A DNA stretch of 64,000 nucleotides. It comes from Halomonas sp. Y3. Its GTDB lineage: Bacteria; Pseudomonadota; Gammaproteobacteria; Pseudomonadales; Halomonadaceae. The notes beneath the pieces were generated by a model that had not been told where the DNA came from, searched no databases, and saw only the letters and a program-made list of their open reading frames with translations. The translations under genes were made by a program, and so were the position numbers. The stretch is from contig NZ_CP099975.1 of the NCBI RefSeq assembly GCF_024137965.1, positions 1,240,001 to 1,304,000 on the forward strand, in the 5' to 3' direction. Position 1 is the first letter of the stretch. Each line of letters starts with the position of its first letter. Positions 16,116-26,000 of the stretch are shown here, in pieces.

Positions 16116-18092
16116 TTGACCGGCTGGCTGAACCTTTCCCTTCGCCTTCGACTGCTTATCGGTATCGGCCTTGGCTGGCTGGTGCTGGTGGTGGCGCTGC
16201 TTGGCTACAGCCATCTGAGCGGAAGCTCACTCGCCCGCCATGAAAATCTGGTGCATCTGGAGTATGAGGCGCAGCTGGTGGCGGATCAGCTCTCACGGGA
16301 GCTGGTCGAGCGTAAGCGTACTCTTGCCCTCCTGGCTGAGGGACTGGCCATCGACGACCCCGGACTCGAGTCGCGGCTGCGTGAGCAGCGGCCACTGCTG
16401 GCGCTGTTCGACCGTCTGATGGTTTTTGATGCCGAGGGGCGCCCGGTGGCCGACTGGCCCCCCTTCCCCGAGGGCGGGCCCCATATCGGGAGCCGAGCCT
16501 ACTTCCAGCATGTAAAGGCGTTCCGCCGCCCCTGGGTCAGCGAGCCTTTCCGTGGCAGGGAGACAAGGATAGATCAGGTCATGGTGATCCAGCCGCTGCT
16601 CGGCGAGCAGGGGGAGTTTCTTGGCATCCTCGGCGCCAATACCAGTCTGCGCGACGGTCAGGCTTACCTCAATCTGCGCGGTCGGCGCCTGGGCGAAGCG
16701 GGCCATGTGCTGCTGGCGACCGCGGAAGGCCAGGTCATCAGCCACCCCGACGAGAGCAGGCTGATGCGGAGGCTGCCAGAGGCCGATACTCACCTGCTGA
16801 TCGACCAGGCGCTACTTGGCTGGGAGGGCAGCGGTGAGGGGGCTACCCTCGATGGCCGACCGGCGCTGGCCGCTTTCCGGCAGGTGTGGCCGGCCAGCTG
16901 GGTGGTCGGCGTCTTCCTGCCGATGGAGCAGGTTCAGGCGCCGATCCGCCGCTACGCCCGGGAGCTTCGCTGGGTCGGCATCGGCAGCGTGGCGCTGATG
17001 CTGCCGCTGCTCTGGTGGCTGCTGGGGCTGGGGCTGCGTCCGCTGCATCGGCTCGAGCGGCAGATCGCCCGGGTAGGGCAGGGCAAGGCGCAGCGGCTGG
17101 AGCTGAGGACCGGCATGGTGGAGCTGCGTCAGGTTGCCGATGCCTTCAATCGACTGGAGACGAGCCGGCGCGAGGCGATCGAGTCCCTGGAATCGCGGGA
17201 AGCCTTCCTCAAGGCGGTGCTGGCCTCCTCCCCGGTCGGCATGTTCCTCACCGACCCCCAGGGGCAGGTTACCTACATCAACCCCGTTCTCACTCGACTC
17301 ACCGGCATCGGCCTGGTGGAGTACAGCCCGCTGACCTGGCTGCGCCGGATGCATCCTGAGGACCGCAGCGCCTATCTCGCCGGCTGGCGGGAGGCCCTGC
17401 GCCAGGGGGGAGGCCTTACCGAGAGCTATCGCCTGCGCGGTGCCGAGGGCGGCTGGCGCTGGCTGGAAGTGCACGCTAGCCCCGTGAGCGGCGGCGGCGG
17501 GGTGCTAGGCTACGTGGGCCTGACGCAGGACATTACCGAGCGCCAGGAGCGCGAGCGGCGCCAGCGCTGGGAGGCCGAGCATGATGCCTTGACGCGCTGC
17601 CTCAATCGGCGCGGCTTTGGGCGGCGGCTGGAGACGGCCTGTGAGTTCTCCCGGCGTCGGACGGACCATTCGCTGGCGCTGGTATTGCTCGACCTCGACC
17701 ACTTCAAGGAGGTCAACGACAGCGCCGGCCACGCGCTGGGTGATGAGCTGCTGCAGCAGGTGTCGGAGGTGCTGGAAGAGGCGGTGCGGGATGAAGACGC
17801 CGTGGCGCGCCTGGGCGGCGACGAGTTTGCGCTGCTGCTGGGCGATGCGTCTGACGCCGTGGCCCTGGAGGTGGCCGAGCGGGTGCGGGCGCGGCTGGCC
17901 GCCCTCGACTTCTCCCACGACGGCCGGCGCTTCCGGGTCAGCGCCAGTATCGGGGTAGCGATGTTCCAGAGTGATGATGACGACAGAACCCTGATGGCCC
18001 GGGCCGACAAGGCCAGCTATGCGGCGAAGCAGGGCGGGCGCAATCGAGTGGTGATGGCCCGCGGCGCACCGGCTGACCTGGCCGAGAGCTGA
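16116..18092 (+). CDS. Membrane diguanylate cyclase with CACHE-like sensor, HAMP, PAS and GGDEF
   Basis: A 658-residue protein. The first membrane segment is at about residues 12-35, and a periplasmic double-CACHE-like sensor spans about 40-275. A second membrane segment at about 285-310 and a HAMP-like stretch follow. The PAS domain lies at about 365-480 (ASSPVGMFLTDPQGQVTYIN) and GGDEF at about 495-650. The active site is GGDEF near residue 568, preceded by an RDED inhibitory I-site, so it should make c-di-GMP with product feedback. No EAL domain is present. The start is TTG at 16116, with GGGAGG four bases upstream. The periplasmic ligand is unknown. Confidence 0.88.
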   Translation: MTGWLNLSLRLRLLIGIGLGWLVLVVALLGYSHLSGSSLARHENLVHLEYEAQLVADQLSRELVERKRTLALLAEGLAIDDPGLESRLREQRPLLALFDRLMVFDAEGRPVADWPPFPEGGPHIGSRAYFQHVKAFRRPWVSEPFRGRETRIDQVMVIQPLLGEQGEFLGILGANTSLRDGQAYLNLRGRRLGEAGHVLLATAEGQVISHPDESRLMRRLPEADTHLLIDQALLGWEGSGEGATLDGRPALAAFRQVWPASWVVGVFLPMEQVQAPIRRYARELRWVGIGSVALMLPLLWWLLGLGLRPLHRLERQIARVGQGKAQRLELRTGMVELRQVADAFNRLETSRREAIESLESREAFLKAVLASSPVGMFLTDPQGQVTYINPVLTRLTGIGLVEYSPLTWLRRMHPEDRSAYLAGWREALRQGGGLTESYRLRGAEGGWRWLEVHASPVSGGGGVLGYVGLTQDITERQERERRQRWEAEHDALTRCLNRRGFGRRLETACEFSRRRTDHSLALVLLDLDHFKEVNDSAGHALGDELLQQVSEVLEEAVRDEDAVARLGGDEFALLLGDASDAVALEVAERVRARLAALDFSHDGRRFRVSASIGVAMFQSDDDDRTLMARADKASYAAKQGGRNRVVMARGAPADLAES

Positions 18093-18129
18093 GGCCTCGA
18101 GTGAGCCTCAGCGTCCCGTGGGGAGTCGT

Positions 18130-19329
18130 CTAAGCGGTGATCAGCACGCCGCCGCCGGCCAGCAACGCTACCACCGCCCAGGCCGGCAGCTTCCAGACGC
18201 TGAGCAGCAGGAAACCGGTCAGCGCCAGGGCAAACTCCCGGGGACCGAGAATGGCGCTAGTCCAGACCGGCTGGTAGAGCGCTGCGCCCAGGATGCCCAC
18301 GACTGCCGCATTGGCGCCGCGCATCAGCGCCTGGGCGCTGTCCCAGCGGCGAAAGCGGTTCCAGTGGGGCAGTACCGCCACCAGCAGCAGTAGGCCTGGC
18401 AGAAAGATCATCGCCAGGGCCAGAGCGGCCGTGAACAGCCCCCCGCCCAGGGGGGCCATCACGGCACCCAGGTAAGCGGCGAAGGTGAAGAGTGGGCCGG
18501 GTACGGCCTGGGCGGCGCCGTAGCCCGCCAGGAAGTCGTCGGGGCTGACCCAGCCGGACTGCACCACCTCCGCCTCCAGCAGCGGCAGCACCACGTGGCC
18601 GCCGCCGAACACCAGGGCGCCGGCGCGGTAGAAGGCGTCCATCACCGCCAGCGTCGTCGAGGGGGTGGCCCAGGCCAGCAGCGGCAGGCCGATCAGCAGT
18701 GCCGCGAAGGCCGCGCCTGCCAGGTACCCGGCTCGGGGGGAAACCGGTAGCGTCAGCAGCGCCGTCTCGGTCTCGGTTTGGGCGCGGCAGAGCGCCATGC
18801 CGGCCAGGGCGCCGATGACGATGGCCGCCACCTGGCCCAGGGGGCCGCTCACCAGCACCACGGTGAAGACCGCGGCCAGGGCGATGCCGGCGCGCTGCCG
18901 GTCGGGGCAGAGGCTTTTCGCCATGCCCCACACCGCGTGGGCGACGATGGCCACGGCGGTGACCTTGAGCCCGTGGATGATGCCCTGGCTGACCGGGCCC
19001 TCTAGCAGGGCGGCGCCCAGGGCGAAGAGCACCAGCACGATGGCCGAGGGGAGGGTGAAGGCCGCCCAGGCCGCCAGCGCCCCCCAGGGGCCGCCGCGCA
19101 TCAGCCCCAGGGCGAAGCCCACCTGGCTGCTGGCGGGGCCGGGGAGGAACTGGCAGAGCGCTACCAGGTCGGCGTAGGCCTTCTCGGTGAGCCAGCGGCG
19201 GCGCTCCACGAACTCGGTGCGAAAGTAGCCGAGGTGGGCGATGGGGCCGCCGAAGGAGGTCAGGCCGAGCAGCAGGAAGGCGTGAAAGACCTCCCGGACG
19301 TGGCCTCGGGTGGCGGGGGTGTCGGACAT
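18130..19329 (-). CDS. chrA: Chromate transporter, CHR family, two-domain form
   Basis: A 399-residue inner-membrane protein with two homologous halves, each carrying the family signatures. The first half has FGGPIAHLGYF and the FLPGPASSQVGFALG loop. The second half has FGGGHVVLPLLE and the GAAQAVPGPLFTFAAYLG loop. ChrA proteins export chromate and give resistance, and some act on sulfate-like oxyanions. It lies downstream of an MFS gene on the same strand, 108 bases apart. AGGAG precedes the ATG. Confidence 0.9.
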   Translation of the reverse strand: MSDTPATRGHVREVFHAFLLLGLTSFGGPIAHLGYFRTEFVERRRWLTEKAYADLVALCQFLPGPASSQVGFALGLMRGGPWGALAAWAAFTLPSAIVLVLFALGAALLEGPVSQGIIHGLKVTAVAIVAHAVWGMAKSLCPDRQRAGIALAAVFTVVLVSGPLGQVAAIVIGALAGMALCRAQTETETALLTLPVSPRAGYLAGAAFAALLIGLPLLAWATPSTTLAVMDAFYRAGALVFGGGHVVLPLLEAEVVQSGWVSPDDFLAGYGAAQAVPGPLFTFAAYLGAVMAPLGGGLFTAALALAMIFLPGLLLLVAVLPHWNRFRRWDSAQALMRGANAAVVGILGAALYQPVWTSAILGPREFALALTGFLLLSVWKLPAWAVVALLAGGGVLITA

Positions 19330-19437
19330 GAGGTGGGCTCCTGAAACCGTCGTGCAGGGCTGCCACCCTGAGCAAGAGAGATGACAGCGTCATGACAGCG
19401 GAGCATAGCGGAAGAGGAGGTCGGGCCGTAGGGCCAC

Positions 19438-20745
19438 TCACTCTGCGGGGTTGAGCCGCGGGTGGGTCTCCTCGCCCCAGGCCATGACCAGGGCGCCCGA
19501 GAGGAACATGGCGACGGCCACGAACCAGAAGCCTGCGGTGACGGCGCCGGTAAGGTGGGCCACCAGGCCGAAGGCCAGGGCGCCGATGCCGTAGCCCAGG
19601 TCGCGCCAGAAGCGGTAGATGCCGATGGCGGAGCTGCGCCAGCTGGGGTGGGAGATATCCGCCACCGCCGCGCTCAGGTTGGGGTAGAGCAGCGCCATGC
19701 CGAAGCCGGTGACGGCGGCCGAGAAGGACCACCAGACCACGCCGCTGCCCAGCAGCGTCAGGGCCACGCCCCCGCCGCAGAGCCACATGCCCCAGACGAT
19801 GGGCCGGAGGCGGCCGATATGGTCCGAGAGCCGCCCGGTCACGAACTGGGAACCGCCCCATGTGAAGCCGTAGATCCCCACGATCCAGCCGATGGCACCG
19901 AGCCCGAGCCCCTGCTGGTAGAGGAACACCGGATAGAAGACCCACACCAGGGCGTCGACGAACTTCTCTACCAGACCCGCCTGGCAGAAGGCCGCCATGC
20001 GCCGATCCCTCCAGCTCATCAGCGCGAACATCTCGCCGGTGGTGGGGGTGTCCGAGACCAGACGCGAGATCCTGGCCCTCGGCCCATTGTGGTGGCCGCT
20101 GGCGTGGCGCGCGCTCTCGGCCCTGGCCCAAGCATGCGTCTCGCGGATCGACGTCAGGGTCAGCGCGATGGCGAGTGCGATCACTGCGGCACCGAAGACG
20201 AAGAGCCCCAGCCGCGGACCGAGCCCCATGGCCAGGTAGCCGGTGACGATCCCCGCCACGGCCACCCCCACGTATCCCGAAAACTCGTTCATGCCCATGG
20301 TGAAGCCGCGCTCGTCGGCCCGGGTGATGTCCATCTTGGCGGTCTGGGTCATCGACCAGCAGAGCCCCTGGTTGATGCCCAGCAGCACGGTGGCGGCGAC
20401 GATCCAGCCCCAGGAGGGGGCGTACAGCACCATGAACGGAATCGGGATGGCCGATAGCCAGCCTAACAGCAGTACCTGCTTGCGCCCGATGCGTTCTGAG
20501 AGCCGTCCCGCTACGAAGTTCAGGGAGCCCTTGACGAAGCCGAAAGCCACCACGAAGGCGGTGAGCATCATGAAGGAGCCCTCGGCGACGCCGAACTCGG
20601 ACTCCGCCAGTGCCGGCACCACGGTGCGCAGCATGCCGATGGTCAGGCCGACCAGGAACACCTGGCCCAGCTGGTGGCTGAACTGGTGAAGGTTTTCACG
20701 GATACCGTGGCGGTAGTGCTCATGGGACGGAGCGGGGGATGTCAT
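19438..20745 (-). CDS. MFS transporter, 12 membrane spans
   Basis: A 435-residue major facilitator with about twelve hydrophobic segments, the motif-A loop FVAGRLSERIGRKQVLL between spans 2 and 3 and its echo VTGRLSDHIGRLRPIV in the second half. The substrate is not evident. The divergent ArsR-rhodanese gene and the perfect palindrome between them suggest the pair is controlled together, possibly as a metal, arsenical or sulfur-stress exporter. GAGG precedes the ATG by five bases. A cytoplasmic linker of His/Arg/Ser-rich sequence lies near residues 205-235. Confidence 0.85.
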   Translation of the reverse strand: MTSPAPSHEHYRHGIRENLHQFSHQLGQVFLVGLTIGMLRTVVPALAESEFGVAEGSFMMLTAFVVAFGFVKGSLNFVAGRLSERIGRKQVLLLGWLSAIPIPFMVLYAPSWGWIVAATVLLGINQGLCWSMTQTAKMDITRADERGFTMGMNEFSGYVGVAVAGIVTGYLAMGLGPRLGLFVFGAAVIALAIALTLTSIRETHAWARAESARHASGHHNGPRARISRLVSDTPTTGEMFALMSWRDRRMAAFCQAGLVEKFVDALVWVFYPVFLYQQGLGLGAIGWIVGIYGFTWGGSQFVTGRLSDHIGRLRPIVWGMWLCGGGVALTLLGSGVVWWSFSAAVTGFGMALLYPNLSAAVADISHPSWRSSAIGIYRFWRDLGYGIGALAFGLVAHLTGAVTAGFWFVAVAMFLSGALVMAWGEETHPRLNPAE

Positions 20746-20762
20746 CGGGCCCTCGTATAATT

Positions 20763-20788
20763 ATCATTCAATAGATTAATTGAATGAT
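20763..20788. promoter_or_regulatory. Perfect inverted repeat, probable ArsR-family operator
   Basis: Ten-base arms ATCATTCAAT and ATTGAATGAT are separated by AGATTA, in the gap between the divergent MFS gene and arsR-rhodanese gene. ATTCAA/TTGAAT half sites with a short spacer are typical for ArsR/SmtB and BigR-like regulators. Confidence 0.7.
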
Positions 20789-20850
20789 GGTAATGGAAGC
20801 CACACCCTGTCAAGGGGCACAATGGGCGCCTGGCAGGCAGGAGAGCGTAG

Positions 20851-21507
20851 ATGACCGATCAACAGCAGCTACTGGATATCCTGGCTCAGGTCGCCCGCGC
20901 CCTGGGCAACGGCCACCGCCTGGCGCTGCTCGAGCGCCTGGCCCAGGGCGAGGCGCCGGTGGAGACCCTGGCCGCTACCGCCGGGCTCACGGTGGGCAAC
21001 GCCTCCCAGCACCTGCAGCAGCTGCGCCGTGCGGGGCTCGTTACCGCGACCCGGGCCGGCAAGCAGATGATCTACCGGCTCACCGACGAGCGGATCGTCA
21101 CCCTGATGGGGCTGCTTCGGGAGGTGGCCGAGACCAATCTGGCGGAGATGGAGCGCCTGGTGGGCCGGCTCTTCGCCGATGACGATGCGGACGGGGCCCT
21201 GGAGGCGGTCTCCCGGGAGGCGCTGCTGGCAGGGCTTGCAGAGGGCCGGGTGGCGCTGCTGGACGTGCGGCCCGAGGACGAGTTCGCCGCCGGCCACCTG
21301 CCCGAGGCGATCAACATCCCCTTGGCGCAGCTGGATGCGATGCTGGAGCGGCTGCCAAGGGACCGGGAGATCGTCGCCTACTGCCGCGGGCCCTACTGTG
21401 CGCTCTCCCACGAGGCGGTGCAGCGGCTGCGGCAGCTGGGCTACCCGGTGCGTCGCTTCGAAGAGGGCTTTCCGGAGTGGAAGGCGGCGGGGCTGCCGGT
21501 GGTATAG
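20851..21507 (+). CDS. ArsR-family regulator fused to a rhodanese domain
   Basis: A 218-residue fusion. Residues about 1-95 form an ArsR/SmtB winged helix (ALGNGHRLALLERLAQGEAP, SQHLQQLRRAGLVTATRAGKQ). Residues about 115-218 form a rhodanese domain with LLDVRPEDEFAAGHLPEAIN and the active-site loop YCRGPYC. The ArsR part has no obvious metal-binding cysteine pair, so the rhodanese cysteine may be the sensing or sulfur-carrying part. It is divergent from the MFS gene across a perfect palindrome, implying autoregulation. AGGAGAG precedes the ATG. Confidence 0.88.
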   Translation: MTDQQQLLDILAQVARALGNGHRLALLERLAQGEAPVETLAATAGLTVGNASQHLQQLRRAGLVTATRAGKQMIYRLTDERIVTLMGLLREVAETNLAEMERLVGRLFADDDADGALEAVSREALLAGLAEGRVALLDVRPEDEFAAGHLPEAINIPLAQLDAMLERLPRDREIVAYCRGPYCALSHEAVQRLRQLGYPVRRFEEGFPEWKAAGLPVV

Positions 21508-21528
21508 GGGGTGGCTTTGCCAACGAGA

Positions 21529-21563
21529 ACGGCCACCGCGGCAACAAGTTGCCGGGTGGCCGT
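21529..21563. terminator. Long hairpin between arsR-rhodanese and the tRNA
   Basis: The outer arms ACGGCCACC/GGTGGCCGT and inner arms GGCAAC/GTTGCC form one long stem. No clear T-tract follows on either strand. It probably ends transcription from one or both sides. Confidence 0.45.
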
Positions 21564-21574
21564 CATGGAGTCGG

Positions 21575-21651
21575 TGGCGCCCCCTTCAGGATTCGAACCT
21601 GAGACCTTCCCCTTAGGAGGGGGACGCTCTATCCAGCTGAGCTAAGGGGGC
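21575..21651 (-). tRNA. tRNA-Arg (anticodon CCT)
   Basis: On the minus strand the gene starts GCCCCCTTAGCTCAGCTGGA. The acceptor stem GCCCCCT pairs with AGGGGGC. The anticodon stem TCCCC/GGGGA encloses the loop CTCCTAA with anticodon CCT, reading AGG. The T-loop is TTCGAAT with stem TCAGG/CCTGA, and the 3' CCA is encoded (GCCA). Confidence 0.95.
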
Positions 21652-21663
21652 AGCGCGGGGCGC

Positions 21664-21669
21664 ATTATA
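21664..21669 (-). promoter_or_regulatory. -10 element of the tRNA-Arg promoter
   Basis: A perfect TATAAT on the minus strand is followed by the GC-rich discriminator GCGCCCCGCG, typical of stringently controlled stable-RNA promoters. The -35 region is poor. Confidence 0.5.
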
Positions 21670-21812
21670 GGGAAAGTCGGCGCCGAGATAAACCGCAGGC
21701 GTCGAGGAGCGGGGCTGCGTAACCTTGCCGCACCGTTGGCCTCGGCCGTTCGTTGCCAGCCCCGGCAAGCGTATAGTAGGCCCCGCTTCATTTTCCTGTC
21801 CCGGACCTCCCC

Positions 21813-23057
21813 ATGCTCAAGCGCCTGCTTCCCCTGTTGATTCTCGCCCTCGGCATCGCCGGTTTCATGGCCCTGCGCCTGACCCGCCCCGAGCCGCCCC
21901 CGGCCCAGCCCGAGGAGCGCAGCTGGCGGGTGGAGGCCATGGCGGTGGCCCCCGCCGAGCGGGTGCCGGTGCTGCCGCTCTTCGGCGAGCTGGTGGCACC
22001 GGAGCGGGTGCGCCTGGTGGCGCCTGTCGCCGCCCGGGTCGCCGAGCGCCCGGTGCGCGATGGCCAGCGGGTGGAGGCGGGCGAGCTGCTGGTGGCCCTG
22101 GATGACGCCGACCTGCTGCCGCCGCTCCATCAGGCCGAGGCGGAGGTGGCCGACCTGGAGGCCCAGGTGGAGAACGAGCGCATCCGCCACGCCAACGACC
22201 GCACCGCCCTGGCCCGGGAAAGGGAGATCCTGGCCAGTGCCAACCGCCAGCTGGAGCGCAACAGCTCCCTGGCCCAGCGCAACCTGGCCTCCCAGACCGA
22301 CCTGGATAGCGCCCGGGACGCGGTGGCCCGGGCCCAGCTCAGCGTGACCACCCGGGAGAGCGCGGTGGCCGAGCATCCGTCGCGGCTGGCCAGCCTGGAG
22401 GCGCGGCTGGCCCGCGCCCGTGCCGCCCTGGCCAGCGCCCGGCGTGACGCCGAGCGGGGCCGGGTGGTGGCGCCCTTCGACGGGGTGGTCAGCGAGGTGC
22501 AGGTGGCGCCGGGGGACCAGGTGGCGGCCCGGGCGGCGCTGCTTTCGCTCTATCCGGTGGGGGGGCTGGAGCTGCGCGCCCGGGTGCCGAGCCGCTTCCA
22601 GAACGAGCTCGCCGAGAGCCTGGCCCGGGGCGAGGCCCTGTCAGCCGTGGCCGAGGAGGGGGGGCAGCGCTTCTTGCTGTCGCGGCTGGCCGGCGACAGC
22701 GACCCTTCCGGCACCGAGGCGATTCTGACTCTTGAGGGGGAGGCCGGCGGGCTGCGCCCCGGGGCCCTGGTGGCGGTGCTGCTCAGGCGCCCCACGGTGG
22801 CCGATGCCCTGGCGGTGCCCTTCAGCGCCCTGCACGGCAGCGACCTGCTCTATCGCATCGATGAGGATTCCCGCCTCGAGCGAGCGCGGGTGGAGCGGCT
22901 GGGCGAGACCCTGGGGCCCGACGGCGAGCGCTGGCTGCTGGTGCGCGCGCCGGGCCTCGCCGAGGGGGACCGGGTGATCGCCACTCACCTGCCCAACGCC
23001 ATGCAGGGGCTCAGGGTCGAGGTCGCTGAAGAGATGGCCGAGGAGCCGACCCCATGA
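21813..23057 (+). CDS. RND efflux periplasmic adaptor (HlyD/MFP family)
   Basis: A 414-residue membrane fusion protein. A single N-terminal hydrophobic anchor is at about 4-22, followed by a lipoyl-like segment (VRLVAPVAARVAERPVRDGQ), a long alpha-hairpin coiled coil (about 105-205) and the second lipoyl half (VVAPFDGVVSEVQVAPGDQV). It bridges the inner-membrane pump to an outer-membrane channel. The stop overlaps the start of the pump gene by ATGA, so the two are coupled. No TolC-like gene is nearby, so a channel encoded elsewhere must be used. The substrate is unknown. Confidence 0.9.
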   Translation: MLKRLLPLLILALGIAGFMALRLTRPEPPPAQPEERSWRVEAMAVAPAERVPVLPLFGELVAPERVRLVAPVAARVAERPVRDGQRVEAGELLVALDDADLLPPLHQAEAEVADLEAQVENERIRHANDRTALAREREILASANRQLERNSSLAQRNLASQTDLDSARDAVARAQLSVTTRESAVAEHPSRLASLEARLARARAALASARRDAERGRVVAPFDGVVSEVQVAPGDQVAARAALLSLYPVGGLELRARVPSRFQNELAESLARGEALSAVAEEGGQRFLLSRLAGDSDPSGTEAILTLEGEAGGLRPGALVAVLLRRPTVADALAVPFSALHGSDLLYRIDEDSRLERARVERLGETLGPDGERWLLVRAPGLAEGDRVIATHLPNAMQGLRVEVAEEMAEEPTP

Positions 23058-26000
23058 GGCGGCGCGGCGGGGTGATCGGCTTCTTCGTCCACCACAAGGT
23101 GGCCGCCAACCTGGTGATGCTGGTGATGTTGCTGGCGGGGGCGCTTGGCATCGCGCGCATGAACATCCAGTTCTTCCCCACCTTCGCCCTGGACGTGGTC
23201 AGCGTGCGGGTGGTGTGGTCCGGGGCCTCCGCGGAGGATATCGAGCAGGGCATCACCAACCCCCTGGAGCAGCGCCTGCGCAGCCTCGACGGACTCAAGC
23301 GCATGACCTCCACCTCCGCCCAGGGCATCGCCAATATCACCCTGGAGTTCCAGGAGGGCTCGGACCCGGTGCTGGCACTGGACGACGTGCGCCAGCAGGT
23401 GGGCAGCTTTACCAACCTGCCGGCGGACGCCGAGGCCCCGGAGGTGTCGCGGCTGGCCCGCTACGAGCCGGTGGCCCGGCTGCTGGTCCACGGCGACCTG
23501 GCCCCGGCGGAGCTGCGCCAGCTGGCCCAGCGGTTCGAGGACGAGCTGCTGCTGGCCGGCATCGACCGGGTGGAGATCACCGGTCTGCCGGCCCAGCAGA
23601 TCAGCATCGAGGTGCCGGCGGAGCGCCTCCAGGGCCTGGGGCTCTCCCTCGGCGATATCGCCGCCCGGGTGGAGGGTATGTCCCGTGACCTGCCGGCGGG
23701 GCTGCTGGGCCAGCGCGATAGCGCCCGGGAGCTGCGCTCCCTCGAGCAGCGTCGCGATGCGCTGGGCTTCGAGAGCCTGCCGATCCTCAGCGGCGACCGG
23801 GTGCAGCTGCGCCTGGGCGATATCGCGGTGATCCGCCAGGAGCCCCGGGAGGGGCAGGTGGAGCTCGCCTACCGCGGCCAGCCGGCGGCGGAGCTGATCC
23901 TGCAGCGCGCCGAGGCGGGCAACTCCCTGGCCGCGGCCCGGGTGCTGGCGGGCTGGGTGGAGGAGACCCGGCCGACCCTGCCGCCGGGGGTGGAGATGGA
24001 GGTCTACGACGAGTCCTGGCAGCTGATCGACGACCGCATCTCGCTGCTGCTGGTCAACGGCGCCAGCGGCCTGCTGCTGGTGGTGATCCTGCTCTACTTC
24101 TTCCTGCCGGCCCGGGTGGCGCTGTGGGTGGCCATCGGCATTCCCACCGCCTTCATGGCGGCCCTGGGCGTGTTCTGGGGCATCGGTGGCTCCATCAACA
24201 TGATGTCGCTGTTCGCGCTGATTATGGCGCTGGGGGTGATCGTCGATGACGCCATCGTGGTGGGGGAGGACGCCGACGCCCACTACCGGGCCGGGGAAGC
24301 GCCGCGCCACGCCTCGGCGGGGGCGGCCCGGCGCATGCTGTGGCCGGTGGTGGCCTCGTCGCTGACCACGGTGGCGGCCTTCATGCCGCTCCTGATGGTG
24401 GGTGGCGTGATCGGCAACATCCTCGGCGATATCCCGGTGATCATGATCTGCGTGCTGATCGCCTCGCTGCTGGAGTGCTTCGTGGTGCTGCCGGCCCACC
24501 TGCGCAACGCCTTCGTGCCGAGCGGGAAGGGGAAGTCCGGCCAGGCACAGGCGCAGCGCCCGCGCGGCATCTCCCGGCTGCGGGAGGGCTTCGAGGCGCG
24601 CTTCGATGCCTTCCGCCAGGGCCCCTTCCGGCGCTTCTCGGCGCTGACCCTGCGCCATCGCGGCGCCACCGTGGCCGCGGCCCTGGCCGTGACCCTGGTC
24701 ACCGCGGGGCTGCTGGCCGGCGGGCGCATGGGCTTCAACTTCTTCCCGGCGCCGGAGTCCAGCGTGGTCTACGCCAACGCCGGTTTCGTGGCCGGCACCG
24801 ACCGCGCCCGGGTGGCCGAGTTCATCGACCACCTGCAGGTGACCCTGGAGGAGACCGACGAGGCGCTGGGGGGCGGCCTGGTCCGGGTGGCGGTATCGCG
24901 CTACGGCACCACCCTGGAGGGGGGCTCCCCCGGGCGCACCGCCGATGACGTGGGCTCGCTGATGATCGAACTGATCTCGCCGGATCACCGGGAGGTGCGC
25001 AACGCCGCCTTTATCCGCGCCTGGCGGGAGCGCATCCGGGAGCCGGCGGGGCTGGAGTCGCTCAATATCAACGAGCGCGCCGCCGGCCCGCCGGGGCGCG
25101 ACGTCAACGTGCGCCTGACCGGAGAGGATGCGCTGTCGCTGCGCCTGGCCGCCGATACCCTGGCCCAGGCCATGGCGGGGCTGCCCGGGGTGCTCGATAC
25201 CGAGGACGACATGCCCTGGGGCCGCGAGCAGCTGGTCTATCGGGTCAACGCCTATGGCGAGGCCCTGGGCCTGACCACCGCCGAGCTGGGGCGCCAGCTG
25301 CGCACCGCCTTCGACGGCCAGATCGTGCAGATTCACCAGGCCGGGGCCGACGAGATCGAGGTGCGGGTGCAGCTGCCCCGGGCGCAGCGCGAGCGGCTGG
25401 CCACCCTGGAGTCCCTGGCGGTGAGCCTCCCCGATGGCCGCCAGGTGCCGCTGGCCCAGGTGATGGCCCTGGACCACCGACAGGGCTTCGAGGCGCTGCG
25501 CCACGCCGATGGCCAGCTGGCGGTGGAGGTCACCGCCGAGCTCGACACCTCGGTGACCTCGGCGGAGCAGGTGCTGGAGAGCCTCTCCTCCGAGCTGCTG
25601 CCCTCCCTGGCCCGGGAGCACCACCTGCACTACAGCTTCGAGGGGCGCGCCGCCGACCAGCGCGAGACCCTGGCCGACATGCGCCTGGGCCTGATGGTGG
25701 GGGTGGCGCTGATGTACGGGGTGCTGACCTGGGTGTTCGCTTCCTGGAGCCTGCCGCTGATCGTCATGGCGATCATCCCCTTCTCTCTGGTGGGAGCGCT
25801 GCTGGGCCACTGGGCCCTAGGCATCGACCTGACGATTCTCTCGCTGTTCGGCCTCTTCGGGCTCTCCGGCATCGTGGTCAACAACGCCATCATCCTGGTG
25901 AGCTTCTATCGGGAGCAGCGTGAGCGAGGACTCGCCATCGACGAGGCGCTCAACGAGGCGGTGGTGCAGCGGGTGAGGGCGGTGCTGCTCACCTCCCTGA

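Noticed and set aside
19385..19405. ATGAC/GTCAT inverted repeat between chrA and the MFS gene
   Set aside because: Five-base arms are too short to separate from chance.
22985..25810. Minus-strand open frame of 941 codons opposite the RND pump
   Set aside because: Low-complexity His/Gln/Gly translation, a shadow of the pump gene.
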